Under the pieces are notes generated by a model, which saw nothing but the letters and a program-made list of their open reading frames with translations, was not told the DNA's origin and did not search any database. This document shows positions 43,487-49,890 of a stretch of 64,000 nt of DNA, in pieces. A program made the position numbers and the translations under genes. The first letter of the stretch is position 1, and every line of letters starts with the position of its first letter. This DNA comes from Pseudoclavibacter sp. AY1F1. GTDB lineage: Bacteria > Actinomycetota > Actinomycetes > Actinomycetales > Microbacteriaceae. The stretch is from positions 310,001-374,000 of the forward strand of contig NZ_PSTQ01000001.1 of the NCBI RefSeq assembly GCF_002931075.1, read 5' to 3'.

Positions 43487-43496
43487 GAATCCGCCT

Positions 43497-44447
43497 ATGA
43501 ATCCCTTCATGTCTCGTCTCCCACTCGCCCAGCAGCAGACCGATCGCGACCACGAACGCCGAAGCGAACCTGGGCTCGTGCAGTCGCTGTTCGCTGACGG
43601 AGCCACCCGCGTCCTCGTCCTCAGCGGCGGCAAGGCGCTCATGCGTTCGGCCGGCGACGGCCCCAAGCTCGATCTGCTGCCCGCTACAAGCCTTCGCGCA
43701 GCGGCTCTCGAGCCCGCCATTGCCGACGCCATCTACCTCGGTAGGACGCTCCATGACGACGAGGATCTGCCGAAGGGCACCTCCGTGCTGTCCCTCAGCA
43801 TCGACGAGAACCTGGCCTCGGCCCTCGAACCTGATGCGCGCCTCTGGGCCGGGCTCATGGAGACCGCCGCGCATCTCGGGGCCGTGCACTGCGGGCTCTT
43901 CACCGAAGCGCTCGCCATCACGAACTGGCACGACACGCACGCGTTCTCGCCGCGCACCGGTTCCGCGACGAGCTCGGGACTCGCGGGCTGGGTGCGCCAG
44001 GCGGAAGGCGAGTCGCACGTCAGCTTCCCGCGGACCGACGCCGCCATCATCGCCGCGGTCCTCGACCGTGACGACCGGATCCTGCTCGGCGCGAACGTCA
44101 GGTGGAATCCTCGGCGGTTCTCGCTCCTCGCCGGTTTCGTCGAACCAGGCGAGTCCTTCGAGGCCGCTGTCGCGCGAGAGATCTACGAGGAGGCGAGGGC
44201 GCACGTCGTCGAGCCGCGGTACCTGGGCTCGCAGCCGTGGCCGTTCCCCGCGAGCATCATGGTCGGCTTCACCGCCAAGCTCCACCCAGACCAGGACCCT
44301 GAGACCGTCGAGCCGGACAACGACGAGATCGTCGAACTCGGCTGGTTCACGCGCGACGAAGTGCGTGCCATCGAGGACCGCCTCCCCGGCCAGACCTCCA
44401 TCGCCCGCGCGATCATCGATGCCTGGCTCAGTGGTCACCTCGACTGA
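43497..44447 (+). CDS. nudC: NudC-like NAD(H) diphosphatase without zinc ribbon
   Basis: A 316-residue Nudix hydrolase of the NADH diphosphatase/NAD-decapping group. The Nudix box lies at residues 213-235 (GFVEPGES...REIYEEARA), with Arg where the last glycine is usual. The NudC signature SQPWPFPAS is at 245-253. The zinc ribbon that normally precedes FPRTD has lost all four cysteines: the segment reads HAFSPRTG (149-155) and VRQAEGESH where family members have CxxC pairs. I chose ATG 43497 because the ATG at 43485 lies inside the -10 box; ATG 43509 is also possible. It overlaps the downstream uvrD start. Confidence 0.88.
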   Translation: MNPFMSRLPLAQQQTDRDHERRSEPGLVQSLFADGATRVLVLSGGKALMRSAGDGPKLDLLPATSLRAAALEPAIADAIYLGRTLHDDEDLPKGTSVLSLSIDENLASALEPDARLWAGLMETAAHLGAVHCGLFTEALAITNWHDTHAFSPRTGSATSSGLAGWVRQAEGESHVSFPRTDAAIIAAVLDRDDRILLGANVRWNPRRFSLLAGFVEPGESFEAAVAREIYEEARAHVVEPRYLGSQPWPFPASIMVGFTAKLHPDQDPETVEPDNDEIVELGWFTRDEVRAIEDRLPGQTSIARAIIDAWLSGHLD

Positions 44448-46203
44448 CGCAGACAGCCAGTCACCGGCGCCGACGGCGGATGTGAGCCTGCTCGCCTCGC
44501 TCAACGACGCTCAGCGCGAGGCGGCGCTCGCGCTCGTCGGCCCCGTCTGCATCCTGGCAGGCGCGGGTACGGGCAAGACCCGAACCATCACACACCGCAT
44601 CGCCTACGGCATCCGCTCTGGCGTGTACGACCCGTCCCGCGTCCTCGCGCTCACCTTCACGTCGAAGGCGGCGGGGGAACTGCGTGGTCGGTTGCGCGAT
44701 CTTGGCGCCTCCGGTGTCGCCGCGCGGACATTCCACGCGGCGGCCCTGAGCCAGCTGGGCTTCTTCTGGCCGCACACCGTCGGCGGCCCCGCTCCAGCGA
44801 TCGTCAAAGGCAAGGGCAGGCTCATCGCTGAATCCGGCGAGCGCATCGGGCTGCGCCTCGATCCCGCCGGCGTGCGAGACATGGCGACCGAGATCGAGTG
44901 GCGCAAGGTGCGCGAGCTTTCGCTCGAGGAGTACGCGATCCAGCTGCGGACCTCCCGCTCGCTGCCGAAGGGCGTCAGCGACGATGCGGCGCTCGCCCTG
45001 CTCCAGGCGTACGAGGACATCAAGGACGAGCGCCGCCAGATGGACTTCGAGGACGTTCTCCTGGCGACCGTCGGCATGCTCGAGCTGGAACCCTGGGTGA
45101 CCCAGCGTGTGCGGGAGCAATACCGCTTCTTCGTCGTCGACGAGTACCAGGACGTCTCGCCGCTGCAGCAGCGCCTCCTTCAGCTGTGGCTCGGTGAGCG
45201 GCGCGAGCTGTGCGTCGTCGGCGACGCCGCGCAGACGATCTACTCGTTTGCCGGCGCATCCAGTTCTTTCCTGACCGGATTCCCCGAGCGCTACCCCGAC
45301 GCACGGGTTGTGCGTCTCGAGGACAACTACCGCTCGTCATCCGCCATCATCGGCGTTGCGAACGAGGTCGCACGACACGTGCCCTACGCGCTCACCCTCG
45401 AGCCAGCGGCCGAGACGCCCAGGCGTGAGCCCCTCCCCGAGGTGCTGCAGTTCCATGACGATGACGACGAGGCAAGGGGTGTTGTCCACCGTATCGGCGA
45501 GGACCTCCGCAGCGGCATCCCGATCGAGAGCATCGCGGTGCTCTACCGCACGAACGTGCAGGCCGCTGCCGTCGAGCGCGCACTGCAGGACGCCGGAATC
45601 GCGTACTCGGCCATCGGTCAGCGCCGGTTCTTCGAGCAGCCGGAAGTCCGCCAGGCGCTCAGCGCGCTGCGAGCGGCGGTCATGCAGGAGACGGAGGGCC
45701 CCCTCTTCCAAGCGGTGAGCGACGTGCTCCGTGATCTCGGATGGACCCACGAGCCACCGGCCGACTCAGGTGCGCTCAGGGACCGCTGGAACTCGTGGGA
45801 TGCGCTCCTGCGTCTCGCCGACGCGCAACCGCACGGCACCAAGCTCGCCGAGTTCTCGGCTGAGCTGCAGCAGCGAGCGAAGATGCAGTACGAACCCGAG
45901 CTGCGGGCCGTGACGCTCTCGAGCATCCACGCCGCGAAGGGGCTCGAATGGGACAGTGTCACCATCATCGGTGTGAGCGAGGGGCTCCTGCCCATCTGGT
46001 ACGCGGAGTCTCAGGCGGAGCTTGATGAGGAGCGTCGCCTGCTCTACGTGGCAGTCACGCGCGCGCGGAAGCGTCTGCGTCTGACGCACGCGCAGTTCGG
46101 CGGGCGGCGGGACGCCGAGCGGCCCGCTTCTCGCTTCCTGGCACAGCTCGGCACCCGCATTCGTCGTGGAACGAACGGCGCGTTCGGCGGATCTCGCAGG
46201 TGA
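44431..46203 (+). CDS. uvrD2: UvrD/PcrA-type SF1 DNA helicase (UvrD2-like)
   Basis: A 590-residue 3'-5' helicase. Motif I is GAGTGKTRT (Lys49), followed by Ia 'TFTSKAAGELR', II 'VVDEYQDVSP', III 'GDAAQTIYSFAGA', IV 'EDNYRSS', V 'IHAAKGLEWD' and VI 'YVAVTRARKRL'. Its position after nudC and its sequence fit actinobacterial UvrD2. It is shorter than mycobacterial UvrD2 (about 700 residues) because the C-terminal tetracysteine and HRDC domains are absent. The start could be GTG 44431 (VVTSTDADSQ) or ATG 44419; both lie inside nudC, so translation is coupled. The 3' end overlaps the convergent cyclodehydratase-like gene by 149 bases. Confidence 0.92.
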   Translation: MVTSTDADSQSPAPTADVSLLASLNDAQREAALALVGPVCILAGAGTGKTRTITHRIAYGIRSGVYDPSRVLALTFTSKAAGELRGRLRDLGASGVAARTFHAAALSQLGFFWPHTVGGPAPAIVKGKGRLIAESGERIGLRLDPAGVRDMATEIEWRKVRELSLEEYAIQLRTSRSLPKGVSDDAALALLQAYEDIKDERRQMDFEDVLLATVGMLELEPWVTQRVREQYRFFVVDEYQDVSPLQQRLLQLWLGERRELCVVGDAAQTIYSFAGASSSFLTGFPERYPDARVVRLEDNYRSSSAIIGVANEVARHVPYALTLEPAAETPRREPLPEVLQFHDDDDEARGVVHRIGEDLRSGIPIESIAVLYRTNVQAAAVERALQDAGIAYSAIGQRRFFEQPEVRQALSALRAAVMQETEGPLFQAVSDVLRDLGWTHEPPADSGALRDRWNSWDALLRLADAQPHGTKLAEFSAELQQRAKMQYEPELRAVTLSSIHAAKGLEWDSVTIIGVSEGLLPIWYAESQAELDEERRLLYVAVTRARKRLRLTHAQFGGRRDAERPASRFLAQLGTRIRRGTNGAFGGSRR

Positions 46204-46975
46204 GCGCGTCGATCGTCCATGCATCCGAGCTGCAGTAGGCGGATGCTGTGCCGTCGGCGAGCCACGAAGACACGCAATTCGATACCAGGCTCCGCACGAG
46301 CTCCCTCGCGAGGCGAGACAGCGGGGCCCTGCTGGTCACCGCGAGCTGCGTCGCAATGGCCGCCCATGAGCGGTCGGCGTCGAGTCGGTTGAGGTCGTCG
46401 CAGCGCACGCAGGGCGTGCGGCCTGGGAGCACGAACGGCCCGACCGTCGCCCCGTCATCCTCAGCGATCACAGCGAGGTGCGGTACGTCACCCGCCATGA
46501 GCGGGGTGAATCGTCTCGGCGGCAGGACGTAGTCGGCGCAGTCGACAACAAGCCCGATCTCCGCTGGCTGGGGTGGCTGGTAGTCGTCGCGGGCCCGCCG
46601 CACGGCGCATCCGAGAGTGGCGATGTGCTCGGCGAGATCGTCGCCGGCTACCGTACCTCGCACAAGAACCACTGGCGGACGACCCCCGCTGCCGCGTGCA
46701 GGCCCGGCCGAGCGCTTGCGAGGCGAAACGGGCGCGGCATCCAGGAGCGTTCCGACGGAATCGAGTAACGCACGTACCTCGGCGACGGCGAGGCCCAGCC
46801 GAGCTCCGCGCTCGTGAAACTGTTCAAGCGTGCCTGGACGGCGCAAGGACTCGAGGAAGCGCTCGGCGCTGACACTCGGCGAGACGATGACCGCACGTGC
46901 GGTGACACCGCCGAGTTGAAGCTCGGTGGGGGAGCGCCACACTATCGGCATGCCAGGGGGTAGTCGCAGGTCCAT
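46055..46975 (-). CDS. ThiF/YcaO-partner-like (TOMM cyclodehydratase C-domain type) zinc protein
   Basis: A 306-residue protein of the family annotated in Actinobacteria as TOMM precursor leader-peptide-binding or cyclodehydratase. Zinc-type cysteines are Cys189-V-R-Cys192 in GRTPCVRCDDL and Cys273-G-Cys275 in HDECGCRA. The 'VGPFVLPGRTPC' segment is the family hallmark. No precursor peptide or YcaO gene lies nearby, so the biosynthetic role is doubtful and a housekeeping role is more likely. The C-terminal 50 residues, including the CGC pair, are encoded antisense to the end of uvrD2. The start is ATG 46975. Confidence 0.8.
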   Translation of the reverse strand: MDLRLPPGMPIVWRSPTELQLGGVTARAVIVSPSVSAERFLESLRRPGTLEQFHERGARLGLAVAEVRALLDSVGTLLDAAPVSPRKRSAGPARGSGGRPPVVLVRGTVAGDDLAEHIATLGCAVRRARDDYQPPQPAEIGLVVDCADYVLPPRRFTPLMAGDVPHLAVIAEDDGATVGPFVLPGRTPCVRCDDLNRLDADRSWAAIATQLAVTSRAPLSRLARELVRSLVSNCVSSWLADGTASAYCSSDAWTIDALTCEIRRTRRSFHDECGCRAVPGSEKRAARRPAARRTARASDADASARA

Positions 46976-47038
46976 GCGGCGATCATCCTGGAAGCACCCG
47001 ACGAACGCAGAAGTTCTCCACAGGGGCAGGAGAGCGGG

Positions 47039-47067
47039 GCGGTCGGCGGCTCGGGACCACCGACCGC
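47039..47067 (-). terminator. Hairpin after the DUF2342 gene
   Basis: GCGGTCGG (47039-47046) pairs with CCGACCGC (47060-47067): 8 bp with a 13-base loop, immediately beyond the stop of the minus-strand gene ending at 47074. Confidence 0.5.
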
Positions 47068-47073
47068 GCCCGT

Positions 47074-48441
47074 TCAGTTCACCGGCTTGTCGCCGCCCTC
47101 AGGCGCATCTCCGAACGCCGACGGATCGTCGAGGAACTTCGCCAGCGCCTCGTCGTACTCGTCGGCCGGGAGCTCGCCGAAGCCGAGCCTCGTGACAAGC
47201 GCCTCTGGATGGTCGATGTCTTCAGTCGTTGGCAGCGCATCGAAGTGCGCCCAGAGCTCATCACGAACCTTTGCGCCGTGGGCCTCGGAGACCGCGCGCC
47301 ACATGGCTGCTGCCTCGCGGAGCCGTCTCGGGCGCAACTCGAGTCCTACGAGCGAGGCGAACGCGCGCTCGGCGGGGCCACCGACAGCCCGCCGGCGGCG
47401 AACGGTCTCGGCAAGGGCGACGGACTTCGGCAGCCTGGAGGTGGCGTCCTCCGTCACGACATCAACCCAGCCCTCGATGAGGGCGAGCATCGTCTCGAGG
47501 CGAGCGAGCGCCGCCTCCTGCTGCTCGGTCCGGGGAGGGATGAACGCGCCCTCGGAGAGCGCTGCCCTGATGCCGTCCGGGTCGCTGGGGTCGAGCGTCT
47601 GCGCGAGCTCCTCCATCCGCGACACGTCGATGCTCACGCCACGTGCGAACTCGGTGATCGAGGAGATGAGGTGCAAGCGGAGCCACTTCGCGTGCTGGAA
47701 CAGCCGCGCATGAGCGGTCTCGCGCACGGCCAGGTAGAGCTCGATCTGCTCGCGATCGACGTCAAGTCCCTCCGCGAAGTCGTCAATGTTCTGAGGAAGA
47801 AGCGACGGCCTGCTGTGGTCGAGGACCGGCACGCCGATGTCGCCGCCGGCGACAACCTCCTCCGCGAGATTCCCGACGACCTGGCCGAGCTGCACGGCAA
47901 ACATCGCGCCGCCGATGCCCCGCATCATCGAGGACGACTGGCCGAGCAGCTGCGCCATCTCGGGTGGCGTCTGCTCGGTGAGCACGTTCATGAGGGCATC
48001 AGCGATGCTCGTGGCGACAGGCTCCGACAGTGAGGTCCAGAACTGGATCGAGCCGGTGATCCACTCGAGTCGGGTGAGCGTCGCGGGGGATTCGCTGATC
48101 TCACCGAGTTCCGTCGCCTCGCTCAGCCAGAGCTGGGCGACTCGGAAAGCCTGGTCGAACCTCGCGGCCTCTTCGTGGCTGATCTCCCGGTTCCCCGGCT
48201 GAGCCACTCGGCGGGCCTGATCGCGTGCGACCTGCCAGTCGAGGCCATTCCCCGGGTTCGCGACGGCCGCCTGCAATTGCGACAGCAGCGCCTGCACCGC
48301 GGCAGGGTCGTTCGGGAGTCCCGCGACTCCCGCGAGCTTGGCGGGGTCGAAACCACCCTGCCCGCTCAGCAGCTCACGAAGCAGCTTGCGCAGCTCGTCC
48401 TCGGATCCGTCGTCGGGAATAGGTCCCTGTGCATCACTCAT
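47074..48441 (-). CDS. DUF2342 zinc-dependent metalloprotease-like protein
   Basis: A 455-residue protein of the DUF2342 family, often annotated as zinc-dependent metalloprotease or putative hydrolase. The N-terminal 80 residues are acidic with 'ELRKLLRELLSGQGGFDP'. The conserved core has 'GSIQFWTSLSEPVA', 'SMMRGIGGAMFAVQLG', 'LPQNIDDFAEGLDVD' and the His-containing helix 'RETAHARLFQHAKWLR', which is the putative metal site (H-x5-H spacing rather than HExxH). It starts at ATG 48441 with GGGAGG 6 bases upstream, and TAGCGT (48467-48472, minus strand) could be the -10. It is divergent from the PDZ protease, as I remember for the mycobacterial locus. Confidence 0.88.
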   Translation of the reverse strand: MSDAQGPIPDDGSEDELRKLLRELLSGQGGFDPAKLAGVAGLPNDPAAVQALLSQLQAAVANPGNGLDWQVARDQARRVAQPGNREISHEEAARFDQAFRVAQLWLSEATELGEISESPATLTRLEWITGSIQFWTSLSEPVATSIADALMNVLTEQTPPEMAQLLGQSSSMMRGIGGAMFAVQLGQVVGNLAEEVVAGGDIGVPVLDHSRPSLLPQNIDDFAEGLDVDREQIELYLAVRETAHARLFQHAKWLRLHLISSITEFARGVSIDVSRMEELAQTLDPSDPDGIRAALSEGAFIPPRTEQQEAALARLETMLALIEGWVDVVTEDATSRLPKSVALAETVRRRRAVGGPAERAFASLVGLELRPRRLREAAAMWRAVSEAHGAKVRDELWAHFDALPTTEDIDHPEALVTRLGFGELPADEYDEALAKFLDDPSAFGDAPEGGDKPVN

Positions 48442-48571
48442 TCCGCACCTCCCAGCGCTTGGATCTACGCTAGCTCGTGGCCCCTCCAAGGAAGGGTCGC
48501 CGTGACTGCGTATGCGCCGTGTGCCTTGCGCCACGGGCGAACAATGGCCGCAGGACATCGAAACGAGCGCA

Positions 48572-49789
48572 GTGACCTTCTTCTCCGAACCCTCTTCAGA
48601 GGGCGATGCCCGTGTGCGCGAGCAGTCTGAAGCGTTCGCAAGAGCGCACGAGGCGAACCGTCGTCGAAGCGAGGAGGGATCTCGCCGGGCGCGCATCGGC
48701 CTCGTCTTCCTCTCCGTCGGGATGCTCCTGCTCGTCGCGCTCGGTTTCAGCCCAGCCCCCTACGTGGTTCGCTCGCCCGGGCCGGTCTTCGATGCGCTCG
48801 GCACCGTGCAGGCGTCCCAGGACGACCCGACCCAGGTCGAGGTCATCACGATCGGCGGCGCGGACACGTTCGAGCCGTCGGAGGGCCAGCTCGACGTCAT
48901 GACAGTGAACGTCGGTGGACGGCCGGAGAACCTGCCCAACTGGTTCGAGGTCTTCCTCGCGCTCGTCACGCCCTCGAACGACGTGCTTCCCGTCGAGGCC
49001 TACTACGCCGATGCCGAGACCGGCGAGCAACGGGACGCGCAGAACGCCGCCCTGATGCAGGGGTCAGAAGCGGACGCGATCGCTGCCGCACTGATCAACG
49101 AGGGCTACGACGTCGGGACGGCGCTCGCCGTCGTCTCCGTGGGCGACGACGGGGCGGCTGCCGAGATGCTCGAGCCTGGCGACATCGTCACCTCGGTGAG
49201 CGGCATCCCCGTCGAGTCGACCGACGGTCTGCCCGCGGCTGTCGCCGAGGCCTCAGGTGGCGATCTCAGCAACTTGCAACCGGTCGACGTCGTCGTCGAC
49301 CGGGGTGGGGAGCCCCAGACGTTCTCCATCACGCCACGCGCGGGCGTCGTCGAGGGGGAGGAGCGCGCTCTCCTCGGCGTGACGGTCGCCACGCAGCACG
49401 AGTTCCCCATCGACGTGAGCATCGAGCTCGGGAACGTCGGGGGGCCGAGCGCTGGCCTCATCTTCGCCCTCGCCGTCTCCGACAAACTCGCCGACGGCGA
49501 CCTCACCAGGGGGCTGCACGTCGCGGGCACCGGCACGATGTCGCCAGACGGCACGGTCGGCAGCATCGGCGGCATCACGCAGAAGCTGTATGCGGCTGTC
49601 GAGGTCGGAGCCGACCTCTTCCTCGCGCCGGCGGACAACTGCCAGGACGTTCTCGACGGGGGCATCCCCGGCGACATCCCGGTCTACGCAGTCTCAACGC
49701 TGGACGAGGCCGAACAGGTCATCCAGGCCGTCGGAGACGGTGGCGACACGGCCTCTCTGCGCACCTGCGAGTCGGTACTCGGCTCCTGA
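48572..49789 (+). CDS. ylbL: PDZ-domain membrane-anchored Lon-like protease (YlbL)
   Basis: A 405-residue protease: one membrane helix (about residues 46-66) followed by an extracytoplasmic PDZ domain (about 190-270) and an S16/Lon-type peptidase domain. The catalytic dyad is Ser293 in GGPSAGLIF and Lys338 in GITQKLYAA, with the conserved 'GTGTMSPDGTVGSIGGI' before it. The start was set at GTG 48572 (VTFFSEPSSEG); an in-frame ATG lies 60 bases upstream. The ribosome site is weak. It probably acts on membrane or secreted proteins, and lies just upstream of the UPF0182 gene. Confidence 0.92.
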   Translation: MTFFSEPSSEGDARVREQSEAFARAHEANRRRSEEGSRRARIGLVFLSVGMLLLVALGFSPAPYVVRSPGPVFDALGTVQASQDDPTQVEVITIGGADTFEPSEGQLDVMTVNVGGRPENLPNWFEVFLALVTPSNDVLPVEAYYADAETGEQRDAQNAALMQGSEADAIAAALINEGYDVGTALAVVSVGDDGAAAEMLEPGDIVTSVSGIPVESTDGLPAAVAEASGGDLSNLQPVDVVVDRGGEPQTFSITPRAGVVEGEERALLGVTVATQHEFPIDVSIELGNVGGPSAGLIFALAVSDKLADGDLTRGLHVAGTGTMSPDGTVGSIGGITQKLYAAVEVGADLFLAPADNCQDVLDGGIPGDIPVYAVSTLDEAEQVIQAVGDGGDTASLRTCESVLGS

Positions 49790-49890
49790 GGCGGCTCAGT
49801 CTCAGTTTTGCCAGGCACTTGCCAGATAAACTCCTCTAGTTCCCCTTTCTCGGAAAACAAACGGCCCTTCCAGGCAATGACAGGTACGAC

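Noticed and set aside
46055-46975. Cyclodehydratase-like gene as an artefact of antisense
   Set aside because: Kept as a real gene: two-thirds of it lies outside uvrD2, it has a matched pair of zinc motifs, and its N-terminal domain is protein-like.
49808-49842. Two-part promoter for UPF0182
   Set aside because: TTGCCA hexamers exist, but no TANNNT box lies at 16-19 bases; only the direct repeat is noted with the gene.
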